Shown here: one piece after another, positions 7,435-15,674 of the stretch | Layout: every line of letters begins with the position of its first letter | How positions within the stretch are numbered: the first letter of the stretch is position 1 | Assembly: GCA_022842465.1 (NCBI GenBank) | Contig: JALHPN010000045.1 | Span: forward strand, 1-46,044 | Length of the DNA: 46,044 bases | Direction of reading: 5' to 3' | DNA from: Polyangiaceae bacterium | Lineage (GTDB): Bacteria > Myxococcota_A > Polyangia > Polyangiales > Polyangiaceae | Translations under genes and position numbers: made by a program | The notes under the pieces: generated by a model | What the model was told of the DNA's origin: nothing | The model's database searches: none | What the model saw: the letters and a program-made list of their open reading frames with translations, nothing else

Positions 7435-8373
7435 ATGGCTCGCATCGATGTCCGTGCGCTCGCGCTCGTGGTCTTGCCCGCGTGCCTCTCGACCGCTCGC
7501 GCGGAGCCGGCCGCTCGCCCTGGCGTCTCGGTGTCGCCCGCGTCTCCGCCGTCTCCGCCGTCTCCGCCGTCGCCCCGCCCAGCGCCTCCCCTGTCGCCCC
7601 CGACCGCATCGGCTGTCGCGGGGCCCGCGTGGCTCGGCGTGTCGATGGATCGGGGCAGTGACATCGGTGTCAGGGTCCAGCATGTCGTGAAGGGGGCGCC
7701 TGCCGAGCGCGCGGGGATTCGCCCTGGTGACCGCATCGTCGCGGTCGCCGGCGCGCCGGTCACCCTTCCCGCGCACGTCACACGCGAGGTCTCCTCCCGG
7801 AAGGTCGGCGAGTCGTTGACCGTCGAGGTCGAGCGCGCGGGGACGCCGATCACGGCGTCGGTCGTCCTCGGCTCCCGCCCCGCCGTCGACGAGATGCTCC
7901 GGATGGACCTCGTCGGGGCACCTGCGCCCGCGTTCGTGCGTGCGTCTCCGCTCGCGGGCGCCCCGTCGTCCCTCGCCGAGCTGCGCGGCAAGGTCGTCCT
8001 CCTCGACTTCTGGGCCTCCTGGTGCGGGCCGTGTCGGCTCATCGCGCCGCGCCTCTCTTCGCTCCGCGATCGCCTCGGCCCGCAAGGGCTCGCCGTCGTC
8101 GGCGTCACCACCGACGACGCGGAGCGCGCCGCGGTCTTCGTCGAGCGCCATCAGATGCGCTACCCCGTCGTGGTCGACGCCCTCGGCGATACGAGCCAGG
8201 CGTACGGCATCACGAGCCTCCCCACGCTCGTCCTCGTCGACAAGGCGGGCGTCGTTCGCGACGTCATCATCGGCTTCGATCCGGGCGGAGCGGCGAAGCT
8301 CGAAGCGGCGGTGCGGGCGCTGCTCGCGGAGCCGGCGCCGAAGCCGCCTGCGAAGGCGTCCACGTCGCCCTGA
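7435..8373 (+). CDS. Secreted PDZ-thioredoxin (TlpA-like) protein
   Basis: The 312-residue product has a signal peptide (about 1-23, cleavage near TARA), a Pro/Ser linker built from three tandem copies of TCTCCGCCG (7543-7569), a PDZ domain (about 64-148, with GAPAERAGIRPGDRIVAV) and a thioredoxin/TlpA-like domain (about 160-300). The redox motif WCGPC is at 196-200 and the cis-Pro segment is SLPTLVLVD. The family carries out thiol-disulfide exchange in the periplasm, and the PDZ domain could select protein partners. PDZ plus thioredoxin in one chain is uncommon. The ATG at 7435 is chosen because the signal peptide begins there; an in-frame extension upstream runs through the hairpin region and looks non-coding. 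The VWA gene starts six bases after the stop. Confidence 0.9.
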   Translation: MARIDVRALALVVLPACLSTARAEPAARPGVSVSPASPPSPPSPPSPRPAPPLSPPTASAVAGPAWLGVSMDRGSDIGVRVQHVVKGAPAERAGIRPGDRIVAVAGAPVTLPAHVTREVSSRKVGESLTVEVERAGTPITASVVLGSRPAVDEMLRMDLVGAPAPAFVRASPLAGAPSSLAELRGKVVLLDFWASWCGPCRLIAPRLSSLRDRLGPQGLAVVGVTTDDAERAAVFVERHQMRYPVVVDALGDTSQAYGITSLPTLVLVDKAGVVRDVIIGFDPGGAAKLEAAVRALLAEPAPKPPAKASTSP

Positions 8374-8379
8374 CCGACC

Positions 8380-9789
8380 ATGGCGGACGCTCGCGTTCCC
8401 CTCCGCGTCCTCGACGAGCTCCTCTGGGTGCTCCGGCGTCGTGGCGTCCGCATCGCGACCTCGCAGGCGATCGACGTGGCGCGCGTGGTCGCGGCGGTCG
8501 GCTTCGCCTCACGCGACACCCTCCGCGACGCGATGGCGACCGTGCTCGTCACGCGTCACGCCGAACGCGCCCGTTTCGACGCCGCGTTCGACTCCTTCTT
8601 CGCGCGTGAGCCGCGGAGGGACCTGTGGGAGCGGCTCGCCGCGAAGGGCTTTCGAGAAGCCGAGCTCGACGTGCTGCGCGAGCTGCTCGAGTCGCTCGCG
8701 AACGCGTCACCGGACGGCGCGGTCCTCGGAGCCCTCGCCGGCCGCGGCGCCGAGCTCGATCATCTCCTCCAGCTCGCCGGCACGACGCGGATGCTCGACG
8801 GGATGCAGAGCTCTCTCCAGTCAGGGTTCTTCGTGCACAAGGTGCTCGAGCGCATCGGAGCCAACCGTGCGTCGGGGAAGCTCGGCGCCCTCCGCGTTCG
8901 TCTCGCCGACGCGCTCGGAGACCCGCGTGCCGCCGCGCTCGCCGCGGCGATCGACGCGGAGCTCGCCCTCGCCGCCGACGACGTCCGCGCGCACGTCCGC
9001 GGCGTCGTCGACGAGCGCGAGCGAGAGCGGGAGGCGAAGAGCCGCGGAACGGTCACGGACGCCGCGCTCGCGACGCTCGATCCTGCGGAGGTCGAGGAGG
9101 TGCGGCGCGCGATTCGCCGCTTCGTCCAGCGCCTCCGGGGCGGGGAGCGCGTGAGACGGCGCCGCGCGCGCAGGGGCAAGATCGATGCGCACAGGACGCT
9201 GCGCCTCGCGATGAGGACCGGCGGCGTCCCCATCCGGCTCGCGCGCCGCGCGCGGCGGCGTGACAAGCCCGAGCTCCTCGTCCTCTGCGACGTGAGCGAG
9301 TCGGTCCGCAGCGTCGCGACCTTCCTCCTCGAGCTCGCGTATGCGTCGCAGGAGCTCTTCGCTGGCACGCGCACGTTCGTCTTCGTGAGCGAGCTCGCCG
9401 AGACGACGCGGCTCTTCGAGGAGAACCCGATCGATCGCGCGCTCGCCCGCGCCTACTCGGGCGAGGTCGTCCCCGTCACCCACAACTCGAACTACGGCCG
9501 GGTGCTTCGCACCTTCGAGGACCACGTGCTGCCGGACGTGTCGCGGCGCACGACGGTCGTCGTGCTCGGAGACGGGCGCACGAACTACCTCGACCCTGCC
9601 GAAGACGTCCTCGATCGCATCCGTGCACGCGCGCGCGCGCTCGTGTGGCTGTGTCCGGAGCCGAGGAGCGGCTGGGCCGTCGGGGACAGCGCGATGCCGA
9701 GATACGCGCCCCGCTGCACGCAGGTGCTCGAGGTCCGCACTGCACGCGAGCTCGAGGAGGCGGCGCGTCTCCTCGTCACCCTGCGCTGA
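8380..9789 (+). CDS. VWA domain protein, CoxE-like
   Basis: The 469-residue cytoplasmic protein matches the CoxE-like VWA family: an N-terminal helical region, a strongly basic stretch (about 240-300, RRFVQRLRGGERVRRRRARRG) and a C-terminal von Willebrand factor A domain. The metal-ion site DVSES is at 304-308 (DxSxS), and a later VVVLGDGRTN supplies the second metal-site loop. CoxE-like proteins usually act with a MoxR-type AAA ATPase in maturing or remodelling protein complexes, for example in CO dehydrogenase clusters, but no MoxR gene is visible here. The gene begins six bases after the PDZ-thioredoxin gene and is probably co-transcribed with it. It ends 16 bases from the convergent apbE. 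Confidence 0.88.
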   Translation: MADARVPLRVLDELLWVLRRRGVRIATSQAIDVARVVAAVGFASRDTLRDAMATVLVTRHAERARFDAAFDSFFAREPRRDLWERLAAKGFREAELDVLRELLESLANASPDGAVLGALAGRGAELDHLLQLAGTTRMLDGMQSSLQSGFFVHKVLERIGANRASGKLGALRVRLADALGDPRAAALAAAIDAELALAADDVRAHVRGVVDEREREREAKSRGTVTDAALATLDPAEVEEVRRAIRRFVQRLRGGERVRRRRARRGKIDAHRTLRLAMRTGGVPIRLARRARRRDKPELLVLCDVSESVRSVATFLLELAYASQELFAGTRTFVFVSELAETTRLFEENPIDRALARAYSGEVVPVTHNSNYGRVLRTFEDHVLPDVSRRTTVVVLGDGRTNYLDPAEDVLDRIRARARALVWLCPEPRSGWAVGDSAMPRYAPRCTQVLEVRTARELEEAARLLVTLR

Positions 9790-9805
9790 CACGCCCCCAG
9801 CAGGT

Positions 9806-10954
9806 CTAGAGGCCGGGGGTCGGCGGGGAGACGACCTGGAGCTTTCCCTCCAGGCGCTTGCTGATCCACACGTTGTTCGCCGCGTCGACGATGACGGCGC
9901 CGACCCCCTCCAGGGACTCGACGAGCTCGAGGCCCTTCTTCGGGCCCAGGATGAAGACGGCGTCGTCGATCTCGTCGGCGACGAGCGCCGTGGGCGCCCA
10001 CACCGTGACGCTCCGGCTGGCCGTCGCGGGGTAGCCCGTCCGCGGGTCGATGATGTGGTGGTACCGCTTCCCGTCTGCGACGTAGCTCCGCTCGTAGTCG
10101 CCGGCGGTGCTGAAGGCATGGTCCGACAGGGAGAGCATCGCGAAGAAGGAGCCCGGCTTCCCGCGCGGATCGCGGATGCCCGCCTGCCACTCCTTGCCGT
10201 CCGGCTTCCGGCCGCGCGCGTAGAGGTCGCCGCCGGCCTGGACGAAGAACGACGTGAGCCCGGCGCTCTCGAGCACCTTCACCGCCTTGTCGACGGCGTA
10301 CCCCTTGGCGATGCCTCCGAGGCTGATCTTCGTCTTCTCCTTGGCGAGCATCACCGAGCGCTTCGACTCGTCGAGGACGATGTTCTTCCAGCCGACGAAG
10401 GCGAGGCGAGCCTCGAGGTCCTTCTTCGCCGGCGGGTGGGGATCGAGATCCTGATCGAACTTCCAGAGGCCGTGGAGGGTCTCGAACGTGATGTCGAACG
10501 TCCCCTGCGAGATCTCGCTCGCGTGGACGGACTCCTTCACGACGGCGAACGTCTCCTCGCCGACGACGACGGGCGCCTTGCCGGCGGCGGCGTTGATCTT
10601 CGAGATCTCGCTGTCGTCGCGCCACGTGGTCATGAGGAGCTCGATGCGCTTGAACTCCGCGATCGCCGCGTCGAAGGCCGCGCGCGCCTTCGCGGCGTCG
10701 ACCTTCTCGTTCGTGTAGGCGGCGAAGGCGAGGTGGGTACCCATCGCGGCGCCTTCGCCCCAGACCCGCTCGGGCGCGAAGGCGGGCTTCGCGGTGCCCG
10801 CGTCGATCGGCGCGGCGGCGGGCTCGGGCGGCGGCACGGCCCCGAGCGGAGGCGGCTGGATAGGCCCGGGCTGGTCCTGCTCCTTGCAGCCGAAGCCGAC
10901 GAGGGCGGACAGCGAGAGCGCGCGCGCGAGCCAGGTGCGGACCCGTCGAGCCAT
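9806..10954 (-). CDS. apbE: FAD:protein FMN transferase ApbE, lipoprotein form
   Basis: ApbE moves the FMN part of FAD onto a Thr or Ser of target flavoproteins in the periplasm, using magnesium. The 382-residue product begins with a basic n-region, a hydrophobic stretch and a lipobox ending in Cys23 (VGFGC), so it is probably membrane-anchored. Family motifs are clear: GAAMGTHLAF near the mature N-terminus, KISLGGIAKGYAVDKA, QAGGDLYARG, and the flavin-site block STAGDYERSY with HHIIDPRTGYPA. A late VADEIDDAVFILG is also typical. No flavoprotein target such as Nqr or Rnf subunits is encoded in the window. The gene is convergent with the VWA gene and divergent from the M20 peptidase gene. Confidence 0.95.
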   Translation of the reverse strand: MARRVRTWLARALSLSALVGFGCKEQDQPGPIQPPPLGAVPPPEPAAAPIDAGTAKPAFAPERVWGEGAAMGTHLAFAAYTNEKVDAAKARAAFDAAIAEFKRIELLMTTWRDDSEISKINAAAGKAPVVVGEETFAVVKESVHASEISQGTFDITFETLHGLWKFDQDLDPHPPAKKDLEARLAFVGWKNIVLDESKRSVMLAKEKTKISLGGIAKGYAVDKAVKVLESAGLTSFFVQAGGDLYARGRKPDGKEWQAGIRDPRGKPGSFFAMLSLSDHAFSTAGDYERSYVADGKRYHHIIDPRTGYPATASRSVTVWAPTALVADEIDDAVFILGPKKGLELVESLEGVGAVIVDAANNVWISKRLEGKLQVVSPPTPGL

Positions 10955-11019
10955 GCGGGCTTCATAGCACCTCGGCCGCCCCTTGCGTGCCTCGGGAGCG
11001 CCGTGTAGGCCGGTGCGGG

Positions 11020-12219
11020 ATGTCCCTCTCCGAAGAGCTGACCCGCCTCGTCGACGACGCGATCGATCGCGAGAGGCCGGCGCTCGTCGCGCTCGCCCGG
11101 GGAATCCACGCCCGGCCCGAGCTCCGGTTCGAGGAGCACGAGGCTCTGCGTCTCGTGACCGAGCTGCTCGAGGCGCGAGGTCACGTCGTCGAGCGGGGCC
11201 TTGCGGGGATGGCGACCGCGTTCCGCGCGCGACGCGGCGATCCGAGGGGGCCGCGCGTCGCGGTGCTCGCGGAGTACGACGCGCTCCCCGAGATCGGCCA
11301 CGCGTGCGGTCACAACCTGATCGCGATGTCCGCCGTCGGCGCGTTCCTCGGCGCCGCCGCCGTCACGGAGCGCACGGGCGGGGAGATCATCCTCCTCGGG
11401 ACGCCGGCGGAGGAGGGCGGGGGCGGGAAGGTGGAGATGATCGACGCGGGCGTCTTCGAAGGCCTCGACGCCGCCCTCATGTTCCACCCGCTCGACCGAG
11501 ATCTCCTCGCCCACCCCACGCTCGCCAACCTCTGGCTGGAGATGTCCTTCCACGGCCGTCCGGCGCACGCCGCCATGGCGCCCTTCGACGGAAAGAGCGC
11601 GCTCCAGGCGTGCATGGACACGTTCCGCCTGATCGACGGCCAGCGTGTCGGCTTCCGGGACGGCGTCCGCGTGCACGGCTACGTGACGAACGGCGGCCAG
11701 GCGGTCAACATCATCCCTTCGCTCGCGGCGTGCGAGCTCAGCGTCCGCGCGACCCACCTCGCGGAGCTCGATCGCGTCCGCGCGATCGTCGAGCGATGCG
11801 CGCGCGCGGCGGCGATGGCGAGCGACGTCAGCGTCGAGATCACGGCTCGCCGCGGCTACAAGGAGATGAAGAACAACATGACGCTCGCCCGTCGCTTCGG
11901 CGAGCACGCGAGGGCGCTCGGCCGGAGCCCGCGCGAGACGGATCCCACCATGGGGGCCGGGAGCACGGACATGGGGGACGTGTCGCACGTCGTCCCGTCG
12001 ATCCACCCCTGGCTCGCGATCGTCGACGAGAACGAGGCGCTCTGCCACCAGGTTCCCTTCGCGACTGCGGCCGCGTCCGACCGGGGGACGAGCACCGGCG
12101 TCGACGCCGCCAAGGCGCTCGCGCGGACGGCGGTCGAGCTGCTGGTCGACGCCGAGCTGCGCGCCGAAGCCCGCCGCGAGTGGGAGTCGGTCAGGCCTTC
12201 TTCGCCGGCAGGCGGGTGA
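11020..12219 (+). CDS. M20 family metallopeptidase / amidohydrolase
   Basis: The 399-residue soluble enzyme belongs to the M20 di-zinc family that includes aminoacylases and p-aminobenzoyl-glutamate hydrolase. Metal-site segments are AEYDALPEIGHACGHN (about 84-99), EEGGGG (131-136) and HP (156-157). The dimerisation insert contains GRPAHAAM and NGGQAVNIIP. Length and motifs fit the M20D branch (AbgB or PM20D2-like), which hydrolyses N-acyl or peptide bonds; the exact substrate cannot be deduced. The ATG at 11020 gives the usual family N-terminus. The last 29 bases overlap tail to tail with the gene on the other strand at 12191. Confidence 0.9.
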   Translation: MSLSEELTRLVDDAIDRERPALVALARGIHARPELRFEEHEALRLVTELLEARGHVVERGLAGMATAFRARRGDPRGPRVAVLAEYDALPEIGHACGHNLIAMSAVGAFLGAAAVTERTGGEIILLGTPAEEGGGGKVEMIDAGVFEGLDAALMFHPLDRDLLAHPTLANLWLEMSFHGRPAHAAMAPFDGKSALQACMDTFRLIDGQRVGFRDGVRVHGYVTNGGQAVNIIPSLAACELSVRATHLAELDRVRAIVERCARAAAMASDVSVEITARRGYKEMKNNMTLARRFGEHARALGRSPRETDPTMGAGSTDMGDVSHVVPSIHPWLAIVDENEALCHQVPFATAAASDRGTSTGVDAAKALARTAVELLVDAELRAEARREWESVRPSSPAGG

Positions 12220-12802
12220 CGAGGCGCCCGCGCCCGGCCGCGACGCGCTCGAGGAGCTCGGCGAGGCGCTTTCCTTCGCGCACCTTCGGGAGCTTCTCGT
12301 ACGTGCCGTTCCACAGCTCGAGCATCACCGCGTCGTCGTCCAAGACGAGGCGGTCGATTTGGGCCCAGCTCCACTTCTTGATCCGCGGGACGCCGAGGGC
12401 GAGGAGATCGCGCGACTCGACGCCGTCCTTGGTGACGACGACCCCTCGCATGCCGGCGCGGATGACGGTGGCCAGTGCGGAGAACACGATGAGGCACGTC
12501 AGCGGCACGGAGCCGAGCGGGCGATTCCTGTCGCCCTCGACCACCCAGACGTAGAGCGCCGAGTTGCTCGAGCCCTGGTACGCCGTGACCACCGCGAGCG
12601 CGAGCCCGAGCGCGAAGCCGAGGTAGACGAGCGACGGCGCGCGCTGCCAGAGCGGTGGACCGAACACGAACCGCTCGTCCTCCCGGGGCGCATACGCCAT
12701 CTCGAACCGCGCCACCGTGCCGTTGACGTCGGTGATCGACGGGCGGTCGCCGTCCGACGAGTCGACGAGATCTTGCAGCTCAGGTTTCGGGGGCGCGGAC
12801 AC
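12191..12802 (-). CDS. Small two-helix membrane protein, PH-like C-terminus
   Basis: The product of about 203 residues has two membrane helices (APSLVYLGFALGLALAVVTAY and VPLTCLIVFSALATVIRAG) and a soluble C-terminal part with alternating hydrophobic strands (VVVTKDGVESRDLL, WSWAQIDRLVLDDDAVMLELW) that looks like a bacterial PH domain. No specific function is known to me. On the minus strand GAGGAA directly touches an ATG (12808) but sits six bases before an in-frame GTG (12802). The GTG is therefore the better start, and the ATG the likely choice of automatic callers. A 59-base gap separates it from the GAF/enzyme I-like gene upstream on the same strand. A long open frame extending upstream through that gene is spurious. 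Confidence 0.75.
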   Translation of the reverse strand: MSAPPKPELQDLVDSSDGDRPSITDVNGTVARFEMAYAPREDERFVFGPPLWQRAPSLVYLGFALGLALAVVTAYQGSSNSALYVWVVEGDRNRPLGSVPLTCLIVFSALATVIRAGMRGVVVTKDGVESRDLLALGVPRIKKWSWAQIDRLVLDDDAVMLELWNGTYEKLPKVREGKRLAELLERVAAGRGRLVTRLPAKKA

Positions 12803-12861
12803 GAGCATTTCCTCTCGGACACGAGAGAACGGAGGAGCTTGGGTCCCTCCGCGGGAGCCCA

Positions 12862-14184
12862 TCAGTCTAGCTCGCCTTCGCCGACCGTGCGCTTGTACTC
12901 GCGGAGGGACGCGACTTCGCTCCGCGACGGGTTGATGACGAGGATGCCGTGATCCCCGTCGAGGAGCGCGACATCGCCGTCCGTCGCCCACTTGAAGAGC
13001 CCCTCGACGCCGACGATCGCGGGGACGTCGAGCAGGCGGAGGAGCGTGCGCGTCCGGGGGCCCTTCGCGCGATCGCTGAGCACGATGCCGACCGGATGCG
13101 CGCGTGCGGAGATGAGCAGGTCGAAGACCGACAGCGCGTCGCCGACGAGGAGGGCCTTCGACGGCAGCTCGGCGCGCTTGTCTCCCGCCGCGAGCATGAC
13201 GAGCGCGTCGCACAGATCCTCGATGTCGCGCGCGCGCTCCTCGAGGAACGGATCTCGCGTGAGCGACGCGGCCGTCCGCGTCACCTCGCGCGCTACGCGG
13301 CCGAGCGCGGTCGGGATCCCCGTCCCCTCCGCGACCAGCTCCGCGGCGCGCTCGCGGAAGCGCGCGTCGCCGAGGATGTCGACGTACGTGGAGAGGAACG
13401 AGGCGTCCTGACCGAGTCGCATCTTCTCCGCTCGGCCGGCGATCGCGCGGATGGATTTGTCGGCGACGTCGAACGCGCCGCGGAGGAGCCGCTGATCGTC
13501 GGCGACGTCGCCTGCGAGGCGCGACTCGCTCGGGCGCCCCGCCGGGCGGCGCAACGCAGACAGCGCGCCGATCGCGCGTCCGTGCCGGAACGTGGTGCCC
13601 GTGAGGGTCACCTTGCGCGTCCCGCCGCCCGCGCGGCGCGCCGCGGCGGCGGGGCGATCGCGGCGGGCGTCGATGAGCTCGGCGTGACGGATTCCGGCCG
13701 AGATGATCGCACCGAGCGCGACGCAGAGCTCGACGTCTCGGTCCTCGAACGCGCCCTCCTCGCGCTGGACGACGACGGCTCCGAGAGGGCCGCTCTTGCC
13801 GCGGATGGGGACGGCGAGAAAGACCGGGTAACGCTCCTCGCCGAGGTCCTCGAAGTGCTTGTAGGCGCTGTGCGCGCGCGCGTTGTCGGTCGAGATCGGC
13901 CGGAGGTATTCGACGGCCTGGCCCGTCATGCCGACCCCGATCGTGAGCCTCACCTGGCCGAGCGCCGTCTGCGCGAAGCCGACGTTGCCGCGCATCACGA
14001 GCTCGTGGCCGTCCCCCTCGACGACGTAGAGCGAGCACACCGGCGCCTCGAGGATCTCGGAGATGCGGCGCGGCGCTTCATCGAGGAGCGTCACGAGCGG
14101 CATCGGACGCGCGGCGAACGCCACGAAGTCGAGCACGGCGTCGAGCCGCTTGTTCCCCCGACCGTGGACCTTCGTCCTTCCCAT
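12862..14184 (-). CDS. GAF domain fused to degenerate PTS enzyme I N-terminal region
   Basis: The 440-residue protein has an N-terminal GAF domain (about 14-170, with AVPIRGKSGPLGAVVVQREEGAFEDRDVE split over strands). The region at about 191-420 follows the order of the enzyme I phosphohistidine and helical domains: a LTGTTFRHGRAIGAL start like the SPGxAxG motif, a helical stretch containing FLEERARDIEDLCDALV, and the swivel-domain block ending DVPAIVG. GAF plus enzyme I is the layout of PtsP (EI-Ntr). Two key parts are missing. When PAIVG is aligned, the phosphorylated His falls on Arg377, and the C-terminal PEP-binding barrel is absent. The protein may be a sensor that no longer transfers phosphate. 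This is inferred from motif alignment by eye. Confidence 0.8.
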   Translation of the reverse strand: MGRTKVHGRGNKRLDAVLDFVAFAARPMPLVTLLDEAPRRISEILEAPVCSLYVVEGDGHELVMRGNVGFAQTALGQVRLTIGVGMTGQAVEYLRPISTDNARAHSAYKHFEDLGEERYPVFLAVPIRGKSGPLGAVVVQREEGAFEDRDVELCVALGAIISAGIRHAELIDARRDRPAAAARRAGGGTRKVTLTGTTFRHGRAIGALSALRRPAGRPSESRLAGDVADDQRLLRGAFDVADKSIRAIAGRAEKMRLGQDASFLSTYVDILGDARFRERAAELVAEGTGIPTALGRVAREVTRTAASLTRDPFLEERARDIEDLCDALVMLAAGDKRAELPSKALLVGDALSVFDLLISARAHPVGIVLSDRAKGPRTRTLLRLLDVPAIVGVEGLFKWATDGDVALLDGDHGILVINPSRSEVASLREYKRTVGEGELD

Positions 14185-14215
14185 CCGCCGCCGAGTCTGG
14201 ACCGCCGCGCGGCGC

Positions 14216-14265
14216 CTGTAAACACCCCGGCGTCGCGGGTCGCGCGGCCCCCGGGGGGTGTACAG
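14216..14265. repeat. Inverted repeat between divergent genes
   Basis: CTGTA-AA-CACCCC (14216-14228) is the reverse complement of GGGGTG-TACAG (14255-14265) apart from a two-base bulge, separated by 26 GC-rich bases. It lies between the divergent starts at 14184 and 14313 and could be an operator or a stem in a leader. Confidence 0.4.
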
Positions 14266-14312
14266 GGCACCGCGTCTCGGCTAGGTAAGGGCGCCCCTCG
14301 AGCGGAGACACG

Positions 14313-14741
14313 ATGGCACTCGACTTTCCTTCCCCGGAGTGGATGGCGGCCTACAAGGACGCGATCAACGCGAACGCCGAGTACAAGAAGGCCGGCAAGG
14401 ACTGGACGCACGGCGTCGTCGCGATGGTCGTCAAGGCCGAGCCTTCCGTCGGCATCCCCGAGGACCTCGCGATGTTCCTCGACGTCGACGGCGGCGAATG
14501 CCGCGCTTGCACGCTCATGACCGGTAAGGAGGCGGAGGAGAAGGCACCCTTCGTCGTCGTCGCGAGCTACGCGCAGTGGAAGCAGGTCATCAAGAAGGAG
14601 ATCGACCCGACCAAGGCGCTCATGCAGGGGAAGCTCAAGCTCACCAAGGGCCACATGCCCACGATGGTGAAGCACGTGAACGCGTCGAAGCAGCTCGTCG
14701 AGTCGACGACGCGTGTCCCGACGAAGTTCAAGGACGAGTGA
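14313..14741 (+). CDS. SCP2 sterol-binding-like protein
   Basis: The 142-residue soluble protein has the SCP2 pattern: an N-terminal helix with SPEWMAAYKDAINANAEY, a central strand region (VVAMVVKAEP, FLDVDGGECRACTLM), and a C-terminal KGKLKLTKG-like turn (MQGKLKLTKGHMPTM) typical of the family. SCP2-like domains bind lipids or acyl-CoA in a hydrophobic tunnel; bacterial members are often linked to fatty-acid metabolism. The nearby acyl-CoA dehydrogenase fits that idea but is 2.3 kb away with other genes between. The ATG at 14313 is preceded by GCGGAGA, a weak ribosome site. Confidence 0.8.
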   Translation: MALDFPSPEWMAAYKDAINANAEYKKAGKDWTHGVVAMVVKAEPSVGIPEDLAMFLDVDGGECRACTLMTGKEAEEKAPFVVVASYAQWKQVIKKEIDPTKALMQGKLKLTKGHMPTMVKHVNASKQLVESTTRVPTKFKDE

Positions 14742-14809
14742 CGACGCGGCGAGGCGAAGCTCGTTTCGAGGCTTGACCGGGGCGACCCGAGGAAACGACA
14801 ATCGCGCCC

Positions 14810-15601
14810 ATGCCGACCTCCTCTCCGCTCGTCCTGGTCGCCGACGACGAGCCCTCGATGCTCGAGCTCGTCGCGCGTCACCTGCGCACGATGACCGATC
14901 CGAAGCTCGAGGTGATCCAGGCCTCCGACGGGGAGGACGCCTGGCGCCTCGCCCGGGAGCACCTCCCCGATCTCGTCGTCCTCGACGTCATGATGCCGGG
15001 GATGAGCGGGTGGGAGGTCTGCCGGAAGATCCGTGAGGACGTCGCGCTCGCGCACACGGGCGTCGTCATGCTGACCGGCATCGGCGAGAACCTGAATCAG
15101 ATGACGAGCCCGCTCTACGGCGCGGACGCGTACATCGACAAGCCGTTCGAGTTCGACGATTTCGACGACAAGGTCCGCGACACCCTGCGCGCGCGAGAGA
15201 AGCAGCGCACGGGGGTCGTCCGCCCTTCGATCAACGGGACGGCCGGCGCGGCGAAGCCCGCCCTCGAGAGACCCGCCAAGGCGAAGGCCGCCACGAAGAA
15301 GAAGGCGGCGGCGAAGCCCATCGCGAAGAAGGCGGCCGCGAAGGTGGCGAAGGTGGCGAAGAAGGTGGCCGCGAAGGTCGCCAAGGTCGCGACGAAGGCC
15401 GTCGCCAAGGCGGCGACCAAGAAGGCGGCCACGAAGAAGCCCACGAAGAAGCCCGTGGCGAAGAAGAGCGCGTCCGGGAAGAACGGCGCGTCGAAGACGA
15501 ACGGAGCCTCCGCGAGCGCGAAGAAGCCCGCCGCGAAGAAGCCCGCCGCGAAGAAGCCGGCTGGCCGGAAGTCATCCGGCGCGACGTCGAAGCGCCGCTG
15601 A
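14810..15601 (+). CDS. Response regulator with histone H1-like Lys/Ala-rich tail
   Basis: Residues about 6-125 form a complete receiver domain: acidic pair D12 and D13, phospho-acceptor D59 in VVLDVMMPG, T89 in MLTG and K111 in DKPF. Instead of a DNA-binding or enzymatic output domain, residues about 140-263 are a low-complexity tail of Lys, Ala, Pro, Ser and Thr with repeated AAKKP and KVAKV units, like eukaryotic histone H1 tails and bacterial H1-like proteins. Such tails bind DNA through charge with little sequence preference. The protein could couple phosphorylation to nucleoid binding, but this is inference. No partner kinase is adjacent; the hybrid kinase at 18262 is the closest. The 68-base gap before it shows no clear promoter. 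Confidence 0.9.
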   Translation: MPTSSPLVLVADDEPSMLELVARHLRTMTDPKLEVIQASDGEDAWRLAREHLPDLVVLDVMMPGMSGWEVCRKIREDVALAHTGVVMLTGIGENLNQMTSPLYGADAYIDKPFEFDDFDDKVRDTLRAREKQRTGVVRPSINGTAGAAKPALERPAKAKAATKKKAAAKPIAKKAAAKVAKVAKKVAAKVAKVATKAVAKAATKKAATKKPTKKPVAKKSASGKNGASKTNGASASAKKPAAKKPAAKKPAGRKSSGATSKRR

Positions 15602-15636
15602 GCGCGCGGCCGCGCCGCGTCGCACCTCGTGCGTGA

Positions 15637-15672
15637 TTGACAGTCCGCCCGGGGCCGGTCGATAGTGACCGG
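15637..15672 (+). promoter_or_regulatory. Promoter with inverted repeat over -10, cytochrome genes
   Basis: A perfect -35 box TTGACA (15637-15642) is followed after 18 bases by GATAGT (15661-15666). The -10 box is flanked by the inverted repeat CCGGTC (15655-15660) and GACCGG (15667-15672). The start codon at 15675 is so close that the messenger would be leaderless or nearly so. Confidence 0.45.
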
Positions 15673-15674
15673 TC

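Noticed and set aside
13000..14520. Plus-strand open frame of over 500 codons opposite the GAF/enzyme I-like gene
   Set aside because: It is antisense to a protein with ordered domains and contains no motif of its own.
15280..15597. Nucleotide repeats that looked like a possible repeat array
   Set aside because: They are the codon repeats of the Lys/Ala-rich tail of the response regulator, not an independent repeat or CRISPR array.
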